Below, piece by piece: positions 32,881 to 46,125 of a stretch of 64,000 nucleotides of DNA. This stretch comes from Dipteris shenzhenensis (Eukaryota; Polypodiophyta; Polypodiopsida; Gleicheniales), in the NCBI GenBank assembly GCA_047967505.1, contig CM106539.1; one strand, given 5' to 3'. The notes beneath the pieces were generated by a model. It did not search any database, had not been told where the DNA came from, and was given only the letters and a program-made list of their open reading frames with translations. A program made the position numbers and the translations under genes. How positions within the stretch are numbered: the stretch's first letter is position 1; the number at the start of each line of letters is the position of its first letter.

Positions 32881-34034
32881 AATTTTCCTCCAAAAAACAC
32901 AAACACATGTGCTTTGGAGCATGCAAAGCCTTTCTCCCACCAGTGGACCCTTTTGATTAGTCCCCTGATCTCATATTAACATTCATTGGACCTCATTCTA
33001 GCCTTGATGCTTGCAATATTGCATGTCTCGCGCTATGTACGCTTCCTCTATGTGCCCCCCCATTGCTACTCCTCTGCTGAAGATGAGGCATGCTACCAAC
33101 TTAGCTACATGCCCCCCATCTATGCCCTCTACCTCTGTAGCCACATAGTTTCTCTCCTATCTACTACAACTTCTCCCTACCACCATGTGCTATCGCATCC
33201 TCCTTTGATATGTCTATTGGAGCCTCCCCACTACATCTACTACTCCATACGGAGCAATCAATTCCCAGGACACATTGTCTTTCACACGGTGACGCTCTTG
33301 CCATTGTAATCTACCACCTCTACCACTACCATATCTCCATCATTACAACCATCATCATCTCACTAGCACTAAAATCGGCCCCTAGCACCACTCATTAGAC
33401 CCTATTTAAAATTTTCTTACACATGGTATACCTTGCCACATCATTTGTCCGTGTAGACCACATGCCACCTCTTGGTCATTTTGTGCTGAATTAAAATGGA
33501 ATCTTCACCAACAACTTTAGAATATCATATGCCACACATGTGAAGCTCACTTTTGGTATATTAAAGAGCATAACTCTTTTTATCATTTGTAGATTCGTAA
33601 TATCTTATGCTATATCTTGGCCAACTTTTATCATCTTTCACACTACTTTTTGAGTTAGTTAACTTTTGATATGAACATGCCTATAATTATCAATTGGACA
33701 TGAATTTGAGTATTCTTAGGTCAAAACAACAAATTGGAGGATAACAATGATGGTAATTGGAAGTTAAAACTTGTGAGCATTCTCCAATTGAAGAAATTAT
33801 GAATAATTGTCTTATAATTAGAAAATTAAGACCAAAACTCCTACAACAATATCAACAACACCCAGTTGAGATTTGTACATCAAGATGACTAGAGGTGTTT
33901 GAATCTACCTCTTATGATTGGAGAATGTAGATATTTAATGATTGGGACTTGGTTTCTATTTCTTGGGTGGTCACCTCTCTTGCATGGCATGGATTGCCTA
34001 TAGCCGTCCTCTTTAAAGAAGGCTCATAATCAAA
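32881..34034. other. Spacer, no gene seen
   Basis: A weak gag-like reading near 33730-33800 (DNNDGNWKLKLVSILQLKK) is noted, but nothing else supports it. Confidence 0.3.
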
Positions 34035-34314
34035 GACCTCTCCTTTGATTTTACTTGTGTGCTCCTCCATCTCTCTCCTCACCATTGTACACTCACGTGA
34101 TTTGCAACATGATATTAGACAAAGCTTGCTCTTCTTCCTTTTCTACTCTTGCCATATCATAGCTCCCTTTTCTTCCAACCGTTTTAGATTTCCTAGGCAG
34201 TTGATATATTGGATCCCTAAATCTACTCCCTAAATTGATACTTTTTTTTTTAATTAGGAGAATTTTGGCCTCAATAGGTGCTTAATATTTATGATTAGAA
34301 AACCATCCATAATA

Positions 34315-34330
<16 letters not shown>
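34035..34330. repeat. Spacer repeat B, copy 2
   Basis: Matches 30614-30960, including the AATTAGGAGAATTTTGG and GATTAGAAAACCATCC blocks. Confidence 0.8.
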
Positions 34331-34368
<38 letters not shown>

Positions 34369-34419
34369 TTATGGGAGGGAGGGAGGTATGCATGTATGTA
34401 TAATGCATGTATGTGTGTG

Positions 34420-34450
<31 letters not shown>

Positions 34451-34460
34451 GAGTGGTGTG
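34315..34460. repeat. (TG)n(AG)n compound microsatellite, two blocks
   Basis: TG then AG runs at 34317-34368, and again at 34412-34450 after a GGGAGGGAGGTATGCATG spacer. Confidence 0.9.
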
Positions 34461-34709
34461 TGTGTGTGTGTGATGGATAGTTTTACAAAAAAGTGAGAGG
34501 TAGAAACAGAGTGAGAAAAAGGGATTGATTGGCCCATTGGAATCCTTCTTTGCTCCCTGTGTGGATAGTTTTACTTCTATTGAATTCAAAATCTAGCCCT
34601 TGGATAGTACCATGAGAACATGTCAGGATTTCCATTTAAACATTGGGGATTTAATGCGCTTCGGATGTTGTTGTTCCTCCTTAAGAGAGTTTGGTATTTT
34701 GGGAGAGCA

Positions 34710-35597
34710 CCATTATACGTCCTCCTATCCTTAGCTTTGGATATGCAACTAGCTTTCTCTAAACATTAAGGGTGGCCACATGGGGATTAAATTACTCAGC
34801 TACCCAATCAACAACAAATGTAAATGCATCCTAGTTAGGGATATGCTTAGATTGGTGTTGAGCCGATAGCTATGGAATTCAATTACTCATGCAAATTGCA
34901 GCTACCCCTCATCGCACGACAAATGTAAGTGCGGCATATGCTTAGATTGATGTTGAGCCTATAGAGCTATGGAATGGGACTTGAGATCACCACACCCTTG
35001 ATAGTAGGTGTAGTGTTCTATGCAATGGTCCCATGCATCTTGAATTCCAATCTCTTAATTGATCAGATTTTGCTATTAAGGGGCCTCTAGAGGTGACATA
35101 CGAGTATGTCCCTCTTACAAACAATGACATGGGTTGGGTCCCTCCGCCCATGCTCGCCTATGCATTGTGAATGCTTTGGCCATGACAAGGAGTTGCCAAA
35201 GGGCTTGAAAGCCTTAAATGTATTATTCAAGGCAACATCCTGGTCTTAGGTAGGTAGGGTCACTCTTACAAATCAGTACAGTACGGTACCAACAAGCATG
35301 CCTTGGAAACAAGTTACATTCGAAATACCCATACACACGTTGCCTTTTTACATTTTTAAACATGATTGCTTACCCATTTCTATACAAATGCATGTTTGGA
35401 TTTTAACTCTAGTCTAGCTCTCGACCTCTATGTGGCGATAACTACCTTTGAAATATCAATGAAACTCTCCCATCTTCTCCAACGTGGTACTACCAACGCT
35501 CATTTTTCTTGCACCTATCTTTGTTGTACACATTTCCTTTTTAAAATATCCTTATTTGAGCTCTCTAGTTAGGACTGTCTTCCATTAATGAAGCCTT
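34710..35597. repeat. Spacer repeat A, copy 2
   Basis: Second copy of 29795-30613. It lacks the intact G-box and has a short insertion near 35068-35098. Confidence 0.85.
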
Positions 35598-35683
35598 CAA
35601 CTTGTTCTGTTTTTGACATTTTGGTCAGTTTACGATCAACCCACCAACTTGAGGCTCATACTAGCTCTTGGTCTAATTTGAAG

Positions 35684-35935
<252 letters not shown>

Positions 35936-35962
35936 TGTTGTGTGTGCATATGTGTGTGTGTG

Positions 35963-36440
35963 ATGGATAGTTCTACAAAAAAGTGAGAGAGGTGGATACA
36001 GAGCAAGAGAGAAAGGGATTGATTGGCCCATTGGCATTTTTCTTTGCTTGCTATGTGGATATCTTTCCTTAGATATCCTTCTACTGAAGTCAAAACCTAG
36101 CCCTTGGATAGTCCCACGAGAACATTTCAGGATTTCCATTCAAACATTGGGGAGTGAATGTACTTGGGATGGTGTTGTTCCTCCTTAAGAGAGATTATTA
36201 TCTTTCTATAATGCATGCTACCAAATACCTCAAAGAGCAGGTGCATATGGAAGCCTCCGGCCTATTCCTCTTCTGAACTTTGATAGTCAAGAATGGCCTG
36301 TTCCTAATCCATCCTCTTTAGATGCATTTAGAATGAAGATGACATCTGATATTCAAATATCAATGAAGTTCACTTTTGGTTCAAAATCTATGGGTGTTAT
36401 TTGATTAATGCCCTCCATTATATTTTGTTTACTACTTCAA
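35963..36440. repeat. Spacer repeat C, copy 2
   Basis: Matches 32457-32880. The coding-like segment here reads GAYGSLRPIPLLNFDSQEW but meets a TGA at the position of a Trp codon in copy 1. Confidence 0.75.
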
Positions 36441-36689
36441 ATCAATTTTCCTCCACAAAACAAAGACATGTGCATTTGGGGAATTTTGGACTAGGGGTTG
36501 GCCAATAGGAAGGCCTCAGCATTTTAAAAAATGGAGGTTTTGGAACCTCTTCTGATTGGTGGGACAACTGACAACCATCCACTTTACCTCTAATGACTTT
36601 GGTAAAGGTATTTGAAAGATAATTGTGGATGTGGCATAATTCTAGACATCAAAGGTGGATGATTCACAATAGATAAGGTTGATCCTAGA

Positions 36690-37345
36690 CCTTGAGATTG
36701 TGGAAAGTGGCACTGATCCAATGGGTCAAATAAGCTTGTGGCGCCCACCTATTAATGATCCAGATGACCACATATGAGCCCTTTGATAGACTCTTACATC
36801 CAATGGTGAGGGATACACATGGCATCTACACCCTTAGATTAGTGGTGGATCCAATGGTGGATGCATCACATGGTGGCTTTGCATGATTATAATGAGGCAC
36901 TGACTAGGCCTGCGGTGGCATGTGATCCCTTATATCTTAGAAAGATCTAATGGCTAGAGTTTGGCGCAATCCATGGTCCCTTATATTAAGGTTGCCATCC
37001 ACAACGATTGAGAGGAGGCAATCTCCATGCACTGTTCGATGGAACCTCGATCATGCGGCCTAGCTTGTTTTGAGGATGACCATTAGATCTTAAGAAGATC
37101 TAATGGCCACGAAATGGTGTTGTTCGTGCACACCCTTAGATGAACATCTCCATCCAACGACCAAGACCTCATGCACATTGTGCATCGTGGGATTTGTGAC
37201 GGCCTACCCATAGATGGTGCCACATGTCACTTTCATGTAATAATGCTTGTCTCCTAGCACCGCATGCCACTAGCCTACTGACCTTTAGAAGAAAATATGA
37301 TCCGATGGCTCCAAACAAGTGCTAGTCACTAGCCCTTGATAGAAA
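36690..37345. repeat. Dispersed GATCYAATGGC motif cluster
   Basis: About eight variants of GATCCAATGG or GATCTAATGGC occur at irregular spacing, often preceded by CCTTAGAT or CTTGATAG. Such motif-rich blocks are common in plant LTRs and spacer. No gene is visible. Confidence 0.5.
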
Positions 37346-38639
37346 AAGATCCAATGGCCTTAATCTCGATGCATTTGTGACCCATATGATCTAGCTTGGA
37401 TTAGATTTTTGATACATCCATCTTGCATCTCACTTGTAGGTAGACAAATAGTGAAAATTTTGTCTTGACCTTGTAAAATCCATTCATTTAATGAATCTTA
37501 CCAATGGATCTTACAAGGTCAAGATCCTAATCCTCTCCTTATGGGGCCCTTTTTAAGTCCAAACTTCCCCTAATGGGGTAGAGAACTACTTGTTAATCTC
37601 CTAGTAGATACCCAACGTGGGATGTTAAGGAAGGTTTCCAAGAGGAAAGCCATTTTATATATCTATCTAGTAAAGAAATTTTTGTAATAAGGTATAATGT
37701 AGTCGCAGTATTTGTTACATGAGATATGATTATATATATTGGAAGAATAATCATGGCACATGGATTCCTATAAACTGTGACGTAGTAGACACTACAAAGG
37801 TAGAGATACATATGCCAAAGGAAAAAATGCAATGTCTTGAGGTCATAGAGAGTTAGAGCTTGAAGAACATTCAAGAATACATTTCTATCACATTTGATGA
37901 TAGTGATTTTATCTTTACAACAATGAATGGGAAGATAATAAGAATGCAACTTCAAGCAACATCAGTGTTCTACAAAGTGAAGCCTCCTTGTATCTTCGTC
38001 ATTCATATTGGTATCAAAAGTTTATAGTTTTTTTATTTCTAGCAATGAGTCTAGACTATTCTTTCAAATATTTCAAAATGATGATTGATTGCTGAAAATT
38101 TATCATGCTAAATTATTCTCATGCTTTATTACCTAAATTGTATTAAACGTCACCTTTTACTTTCAAGAGTGTTTTGAAAATTCTAGAGTCTACCATATAA
38201 AGGCTAGAGGGCTAAACACAACCTCTATTGTGCTCATCCCCTAGACATAACCTCTTCAACCCCAACTCATACCAGCTTCCACATCCCTCCAATGGCCACA
38301 CCCCATGAGACATACCATGACTTCATGGCTTGTACTCACTATTCAAGTAGAGATCTGGGATTATATGACATTTTTAATCATCGCCGTATAGATGTGATGG
38401 TGACAATCCAAAAGTAATGAATATGTTAAAGGACGTTATAGAATACATCAATGAAAAAGTTAGACCTGACATGGTCTATTTAGGCATAGATAGATTAGAC
38501 TGGATTCCTATCAATATCCTTATAGAAACGCAACAGTGATACTGGTTTTAGACATAGGTTGCATAGAATATGTAAATCTGTAAGCCCAAAAACTTATAGA
38601 AAAATATAAAAGAAGGAAGTGGAAGGCTGCATAATTCCC
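37346..38639. other. Spacer, no gene seen
   Basis: A sequence ATTGGTATCAAAAG at about 38009 resembles an initiator-Met primer binding site, but no LTR was found before it. Confidence 0.3.
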
Positions 38640-38998
38640 AAGTATTGTTTTATATGAAACTTCCATTTCTTTATTCATATAGCAATTTGCTAGTCTGGCT
38701 TGTCAGCTGCGTCTTCAAAGTACACTGGCTCTTTTGTGGTGGCCACCACGATGGTAGTCATAAGAGCATAATCAGTGGTTTCAATCTAAATTTCTTTGCC
38801 TTTCGGAGCATATGTCAATCTATCTAGTGGTGTGGCTTTCCCTAGTAGACCCTCTGAGCTGCTGCTCTTCTCAGGGTGTCTCTGGAAATTCTTGCTCTTC
38901 ATCATCCTCAACCTTTTTTTTAGGTGTTTGAGTAACCGATGTGTTTGTATCCTATGCATTTGATGTTTTCCATTCTCATTCTTCATCAAATATGACAT
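38640..38998 (-). pseudogene. Copia linker and RT N-terminal stub
   Basis: The open stretch 38998-38786 (SYLMKNENGKHQMHRIQTH) is the divergent linker after integrase. Below it the frame reads VVATTKEPVYFEDAADKPD and NKEMEV, the start of Copia RT (EPxxFxEAxxxxxWxxAMxxEM). Similarity ends near 38640. Confidence 0.65.
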
Positions 38999-39149
38999 CT
39001 TTGGAGATTATGACCTTTTGGTTGAGTGTATCATACAACTTGTATGCTTTGCTTTCTTCACTGTAGCAAACCATGATGCATTTTCATGACTTTACATCCA
39101 TTTTTTTGCGATGATCATCTTGTATGTGAGCATATGCTATGCAACCAAA

Positions 39150-39760
39150 TATGCGCATATGCGCAATGCGTGGCTTGTATCCAATAAATGCCTCATAAGT
39201 TGTCATATCCTAAATCGGCTCTATTGGAAGCTGATTAAGCAAGTAGTTTGCAATGGCCATTGCTTCTACCCAATACTGATTGAAAAGATGCTTCTCACTG
39301 AGTATTGCTCTAGCATTTTCTGCTAAAGTCCCATTATCCCTTTTTGCTATTGCATTTTGGTGGGGAGTATCTGCACAAGTAAACTATCTTCAAATGCCAT
39401 TACTTCTGCAAAAGTTCGTTAATGTTGAAGACGTATTCATCTCCTCTGTCTGATCTCATGACTTTGATCTTTGTATGTCTGGTTGTCAACCTTGGCTTTG
39501 AATTCTTGAAATCTAGAAAATACTCTCAAAAAAGACTTTAGATTTCTCTTTGAAAAAATGACCCAACAATATGTGCTGTAGCCGTCATCGATGAAAGTCA
39601 AGTAATAATGTGAACCATTGGCGTTGTGGGTCTATGCATAACCCCATACATCTATATGAATCAAATCAAGAATGCCTCTTGCTCGAAAGGTGCTTCTACC
39701 AAAATTGGTTCTCTTTTTTTTGCTAGAGCAACATGCTTCACAAGTATTTCCAAGTAATTG
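39150..39760 (-). pseudogene. Copia integrase, copy A
   Basis: FRARGILDLIHIDVWG, GSHYYLTFIDD and LRVFSRFQEFKAKVDNQT are readable on the minus strand. The order and frame breaks parallel copy 1 at 13.5-14.1 kb. Confidence 0.75.
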
Positions 39761-39871
39761 AAGTTTAGGAATTTCAATTGCCAGATTCTAATTTCTTAGC
39801 TGCATCAAGGTTTTGAAATGGACATGTCCATATCTCTTATGCCATACTATGAAAAGTGGCATAAATTGCTG

Positions 39872-40330
39872 CTAAACTGACATGGCATGCAAATCCGGTA
39901 CTGAAGTTAACATTCTAAACAAGCATCCTTTCTTGGCTGCTTTTCCTGCTAGATGATATCCTCTAGATTTGTCTCTGATCGTCCATTCATCCCCATCAAA
40001 GATGACTTGATAGTTGTGTTCTATCATTTGCCCAACTGATAAGAGGTTTTTGTTGAGCTTCGGAACATAGAGTACATCTTTCACCAATCCTTTTATACTA
40101 GTGAAATGGTTCATAGGGACAATGCCTTTCCCTTGAACTAGGTTTGGTGTGTTATCTGCAATGTTAATAAAATTCATTGACAATCCTTCTAATGGTTTCA
40201 TCTCTGTGAACCATGCAGATGTTTTGTCATGTGTGATGATGCACCGCTGTCAATGTACCAAGGATCTCGATCTGCTTGATCAACTTGATAACTGCATTTC
40301 TCGTTGGAATTGCAATCAATGTCAAGATAC
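39872..40330 (-). pseudogene. Copia protease and pre-integrase region, copy A
   Basis: DPWYIDSGASSHMTKH (about 40245-40198) holds the intact Copia protease motif DSGAS. A stop and frame change lead into the open stretch 40201-39872 with VKDVLYVPKLNKNLLSVGQ and YHLAGKAAKKGCLFRM, the block between protease and integrase. Confidence 0.8.
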
Positions 40331-40372
40331 ATTGTATTAGTCTTCTACATATCCTCAATTGAAAGATACTTA

Positions 40373-41358
40373 TTATAAGGTTGCATTAGCATAATGACTA
40401 CGATGTGAATTCCCACCATGATGATTTCCTCTTCCATAAAAGTTCCCTTGATTGTTGCTACTAGATTGACCTTGATGCATTCCCTCTTCCTTGAAATATT
40501 CCTTTGTTGGATTGATTTCCTCTTGGATGATGATGTTGATGCTTCGGCGAATGCTAATGCTGTTGATGCTGATTTTGTTAATGATGATGACCACTTCGCT
40601 ACTGAGATGTTGTACCTTTGCCTCTGCCTCTGACTTTACCTTTGTCTAAAGCTATAAATACTTGATCCTTGGAATGAACCTTGTATGCTTGAATGGCCTG
40701 AATCTTGAGTTCTTCACCAAGTCACACTGACCGTAGCTCTTCCAATGTTGGAATTTATTGTTGAATGGCAACACCCTAGACTAGATTCTTGTATCCCTTT
40801 CCTAGTTCATTCAAGATGACTTGAACCACTTCTGCAAGATTCAGAGTTTCTCCTACTGCTTCGAGTGGATTGTTGTAAGCCTTATTTTTTAGTATGTAAG
40901 CATGATCGATATCATTTCCATTGTTGAGAAAACTCTGGTTGATCTAGTTTCTCAATGGGAGAATCTTGGATGTGTTCGTAGACTCATAAAGAGCTGCTAC
41001 ATATCCCATGCTTCTTTTGATGTCTTCACTATAATGAGCTATCCTAGCATGACATCTTGCACATTTTGTTTGATCAAATCATATGCATATTTGTCTTTCT
41101 TGTTCCATTCTTCCTATGCTCAAGAAATGGTAGGATCTACTACAAGTGTGGACACCGTTGGTGCAAGTGTAGACCTTCTTCTTATGCTGCGGCAATGGTG
41201 GAAGCTGCTGCTAGATTGCTAGATGGTCTATGTGTAAACCCATCGACATACTCCCATTTGTATTAAAGTACAAGAATGGTCTCCATTTGATATTTCCATG
41301 AGCCTTAATTTGAGTTGTCTAACTTAGTAGATGCCTCCAAATTGATGTCGTTTGTCAT
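40373..41358 (-). pseudogene. Copia gag, copy A
   Basis: ATG at 41358 begins TNDINLEASTKLDNSN, a stop, then GSWKYQMETILVL and KWEYVDGFTHRPSS, typical of a Copia gag N-terminus. The C-terminal part (40594-40373) is Asn/Gly/His-rich: GNFYGRGNHHGGNSHRSHY. The middle is broken by frameshifts. Confidence 0.75.
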
Positions 41359-41699
41359 GGTCCTTCACCTCTCATGAGGAAGGGAGAGGAGGCAACTCCA
41401 TTGGCATAATTTCTTACTATGAATAAGGTGTTTTGAATGTCACCATTGACAAGGACAATAGGTGGATTGCACTTTAATGCCTGGTAAAAGGAGTTCATTT
41501 CACTTTTACTTCTATCTCTATGTATGCACCTACATACTATCAAGATAGAGCAGAAACGTGGCAGTCTCTTGATGTTCTTAGTGACAATGTTTCTGCTACT
41601 AGGTGACTTTAACATGGTTGAAAACAAAAATCCTGACAGAAGTGCATGTGAAAATCACTATCTGAATCAACTGCAACCTGAACTGTTACTTAAGATAGA

Positions 41700-43464
41700 A
41701 CTGTAATATATTCCAATCTATTACAAGGCTTCTATGGCAAATGATGTCGGTAATAGCCAAGTGGCTTTATAAGGCTGAAAAATAGCATGCACAATGAAAG
41801 AAAAATAGCCGATAAGACTTTACAATGAAGGCATGTGAATGCAAAATCAAATAATATACCACTAATCAATCAGCCAATGCCTCTCAAAACTATAAATTCT
41901 ACTCACTGAAGTGTGGAAGATTGGGTTTCAATACATGTGATGATGCAAAACTGCATGTGAGTATAGGGACTAACTCTAAGCAGAAACTATTTGGGAATTT
42001 TAGGGCATGGCTTAGATTTGTTACTTTTGAGTTCTCTCCCATATGGATTATCTAATATACTTTGATCTACATATAGACAAACCATCAAGTGATGAAAAAC
42101 ACCTGAAAAACAACCAATACTTCCTTTTCTTTTGTTCTTTTTAAGTGTTATCGATGTAGAGGATTGTGTGTGTGCAAGAAATGGATTTGATGCCAAGGCT
42201 AAAAAGTGTGTGATACATGAGCCAAAATGTGTGCATGATGTGATGAATGTGTAGAGCACAAAAAATCGAGCATTTTTGCTTTTTGGAGCACCCTCAAATT
42301 CTTCTTGGATCAACAAAGATGAGTGGATTTATGTGGAGGGGAAAAAAGGGTGAAAATGATGATGTGGCAATCAGATTCACGTGCAAAACTGTGCCTAGCA
42401 AGGGATGTGCCTATGAGGCACTATGTGATGTTGCAAGTCTATGCACATGGAGGGTGCCAAGTGTGCCTGTGAAGGGGAAATTGTGCTTGCTAAGGGATTG
42501 TGCCATGTGGTAGTGATGAGGTGTCAGGTGCTTACATAGATGACATGGCAATCTAATGATTTCTCAATGATGACATGGAAATTTGACTTTGACTATTGAC
42601 ATTGCCATTGTGATGATGTGGCATTGATGGGCTCGAGAGGTTCACACAATAATGTATGTGAGTATCACATGAACTCAACATAAGAATATATTTAATCTCA
42701 TTTTTTCTCACATTTTCATTTACAGAAGGGTTCAAAAAAAAGATTTTAGGAAAAAATTTGCAGATTGAATAGAAAAAGGGCACATTTTATTAATGAAAAT
42801 TTCATAGATAAGGGGTTTTATAAATAGGCCTTGAACGCACATGATACATAGGTTTTATACATAGTGAACCCCTCGAGTTGATGAGTTGGACTTGTGACAT
42901 GGCATTGTGTTTACGTTACAGATAGGACTACAAACATGGCACAAGCGAGGCCACTGATGATGTGGTAAGACAATCCACAATGATGGCGGCATGATTACTA
43001 CGAGTGATGCGGCAAGGTTGCCACATGTCAGATAAGCTGCCATGTGGTAGATAACACAGACGTGGTAGGTGATATTATGTGGTAATGTGCTATGGTGCCA
43101 CATGTGTAGATAGAGTTAGCCTTAGGTATGGTTAGAAAGCTGCCACACATCGGTCAACTACCCACCCTTGGTGAGGTAAGATTCCCCAAAATCTATAATA
43201 TTTTGACATAATATTATTTGATGCTCTACACTTGATTTAGATTCAGACGAAATCTATGAAAGATTTCATCGACTCACAAGATTCATCTCCGTGCTGCTAG
43301 TCAGTCTTGTTGTTGATGCAGTGTCTGTTGTCGCTTGTAGAGGTTATAGTTGAGTTGACTTGTGGCATGTTAGAGCATCGCTAGCATCAAAGGTAGGAGC
43401 TTGTTGTTGAAGTGCTCGATGGAGGCCGCCCGACAGTGTATGCTGGCTGTGTGACGCCTTGTCA
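41700..43464 (-). repeat. Copia LTR, copy A (inverted relative to 62006-63700)
   Basis: The boundary at 43464 is set by loss of similarity to copy B exactly at a TG (TGACAAGGC here, TGCAAGGC there). The LTR contains a TATA-like stretch and many CACATG or CATGTGG motifs (42850-43150). The inner end near 41700 is uncertain. Confidence 0.65.
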
Positions 43465-43538
43465 AACATGAGGTAAACCTTTAAGATATGAAAATTAGAA
43501 AAAGCTAGAAAGAGAGAAATAAGTACCAAGAGTAATCA

Positions 43539-43592
43539 AGAGTTTGATGGTACCCAAGAGAAATTGAGGGTTTGATGGTACCCAAGAGCAAT
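43539..43592. repeat. Tandem repeat, unit about 27 bp, two copies
   Basis: GGTTTGATGGTACCCAAGAG and its variant repeat directly. Confidence 0.75.
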
Positions 43593-43830
43593 AAAGATTT
43601 CCACATTTGGAGGCCATGGTACCAAAAACAGTGTTATGTTGGCCAATCTACTTGCATTCTTCAAGGAAATTACCAATTGTATCTTTGAGAGTACAATGGG
43701 AAAATACATTGTAAGGGATTGATGGTTGGACTTACCATTCAATTGTTAATCTATTTGAGTTAATTTGAAACCGAAGGCAATGTATTACTCAATGCATTGC
43801 TCTAAGATAAAAAGAGGTATTCTAGCATCA

Positions 43831-44019
43831 AAGAGTAGTTCTAAGTTTGTCACTTGGGACTAGACCATTTGTTTATCATGGAGGAGTAGTTCTAATCTAG
43901 TCCCTTGGGACTAGACCATTTGTTTACAAAAGAAGAGTAGTCCCACGCATTGGTCACATGGGACTAGACCATTTGTTTATGAAAGAAGCGTAATTCTAAG
44001 CTGGTCACTTGGGACTGTA
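43831..44019. repeat. Minisatellite, unit about 54 bp, 3.5 copies
   Basis: Each unit reads GTAGTTCTAAGYTNGTCACTT, GGGACTAGACCATTTGTTTA and a short GAA-rich joint. The last unit is partial and ends at GGGACTG. Confidence 0.85.
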
Positions 44020-45528
44020 ACATTCATTTATTTTGCAATTGCAAGATAAGTTTCATGAGGTGCATGAAAAAGATAACAGGGACAAATATATGACACTAAT
44101 GAAGCTAAGCATTCTTCCCCTTCGTTTGATTATTATTTTAGGAAAGAATAATCTAGGAAACCTTCCATCGACTATAATTGCATGTAGGCCCTAAACACCA
44201 CCCATGATGGGATTTTAACCATGTTTAGTTATTATAGCTGAGGACAGCTAAGAAATTAAGCAAGAGGAAATGTCATGACATGAACACCCAATATTTCCCC
44301 AAGTTGAATGCTAATCAATAGGATTAGTTAAGAGAAGAGCATGAGCTCATATGGATCTAAAATCAGACTCATGTTCAGTGAGCTACGGTTATGTTAAGCT
44401 ATAGGTCATTGCCTAGGGGTTAAAAAGGGATTAGAACAATTAAAGTGTAGGGAGAGGGCTCAAGGAACCTTAAAAATTCTAGTACCTAAGGTCTAAGGAT
44501 TTTAACCTATGTTTTAGGGAGGAATTGAAATGGCACATCTAATGAGGTTTGGCCACTCATGTGGTGTTACCGCCAAAAAAAATTCCATTGTAAATGTAAT
44601 AAGTAGAAGTGAATATATGTGTGTGGCATTAATAGAATATAATATGGAGTGGCAAGGGACCAAGGTTGAGGTGGTAGGGCATGTCCATGTGCCACCCTTC
44701 CAAGTAAGAGGACCCATAGGTGTGTTGTACATAGTCCATGGAACAAATAATATAGTATTTATTTATTTGCATGTAACAGTCATTTATTTTGCAGTTGCAA
44801 GATACGTTTCATGAGGTGCATGAAAAAGATAACACGGACAAATATATGACACTAATGAACCTAAGCATTCTTACCCTTCGTTTGATTATTATTTTAGGAA
44901 AGAATAATCTAGGAAACTTCCATCGACTATAATTGCATGTAGCCCCCAGACACTACCCATGATGGGATTTTAACCATATTTAGTTATTAGAGCTGAGGAC
45001 AGCTAAGGAATTAAGCAAGAGGAAATGTCGTGACATGAGCACCCAATATTTTCCCAAGTTGAATGTTAATCAATAGGATTAGTCAAGATAAGAGCATGGG
45101 TTCATATGGCTCTAAAATTAGAGTCATGTTCAGTGAGATATGGTTATGTTAAGCTATAGGTCATTGTCTAAGGGTTAAACAGGGATTAGAATAATTAAAG
45201 TGTAGGGAGAGGGGTCAAGGAACCTTAGAAATTCTAGTACCTAAGGTCTAAGGATTAACCTATGTTTTAGGGAGAATTGAAAAGGCACATCTAATGAGGT
45301 TTGGCCACAAAAGTGGTGTTACTGCCAAAAAAATTTCCATTGTAAATGTAATAAGTAGAAGTGAATATATGTGTGTGGCATTAGTAGAATATAATATGGA
45401 GTGGCAAGGCCCCAAGGTTGAGGTGGCAAGGCATGTCCATGTGCCACCCTTCCAAGTAAGAGGACCCATAGGTTTGTTGTACATAGTCCATGGAACAAAT
45501 AATATAGCATTTATTTATTTGCATGTAG
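44020..45528. repeat. Tandem duplication, unit about 755 bp, including an LTR start
   Basis: Unit one spans 44020-44776 and unit two 44777-45528. They share CATTTATTTTGCARTTGCAAG at the start and CCATGGAACAAATAATATAG near the end. Both include about 210 bp beginning TGTTACYGCCAAAAA (44565, 45317) that matches the LTR starting at 48013. No intact gene is present. Confidence 0.9.
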
Positions 45529-46125
45529 TCTACCGATTGCCATGTCACTCCCACTAACTACCACGTGTCTGTTTGCTGTTTGTCATGTGTCATTCCTACC
45601 GACTGTTACGTGTTGGTTGCATCCTTATGATGTGGCATTGTTCAAGGCTTTGAGGGATTTGAACCCTTGACCTTGTTTTTAGCAAAAGGGACTAGTTACT
45701 ACTAAGCTAAGTAACTTTTCATATAATAATTCGAAAAGATAGAAATATATTGTTATCTAGGGGAAGTTTAAAAGGGCTATAACTTTTAACTCAGGTGGAA
45801 TTTGAATATGCTATTAAAAGGAAAAGTGTTAATCTTTTAGAGCTCTATAGGTCCAGATTGTCAAAACCAGGAAGTGCTACATGATCATTGCGACAACGAT
45901 GTATCCTGCAGGCTTCGACAACCCATATCTTGTGAAGCATTCCTTAGTTTCTAGTGCTGTAAAAAGGAAAAGTGCTCAGTTTTCTCAGCTCTACAAGCCT
46001 ATCTGGTTAGAACATGAAATTGGGTTGATGGTGTAGTTCATTTTGAGGACAGTTAAAGTTTGAAGTGATTCATGAAGCAAGATTTAAGACATCCCCAATG
46101 GAGACGAACTGCCCGCATGCGAGTT

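Larger units (their letters stand above)
38640..43464 (-). mobile_element. Copia retrotransposon, copy A: LTR, gag, protease, integrase, RT stub
   Basis: The minus strand reads LTR (43464 down to about 41700), gag (ATG at 41358), protease, integrase and the first residues of RT, where it stops near 38640. It is the same family as 12936-14145 and as the plus-strand copy that starts at 62006. Stops and frameshifts are common, so it is inactive. The 3' half of pol and the 3' LTR are missing. Confidence 0.85.

Noticed and set aside
33725-33805. Gag-like reading DNNDGNWKLKLVSILQLKK
   Set aside because: Only one short block fits, with stops right after and no retroelement context.
38005-38020. ATTGGTATCAAAAG as a primer binding site
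   Set aside because: No LTR with TG...CA ends or second copy precedes it, and the match is short.
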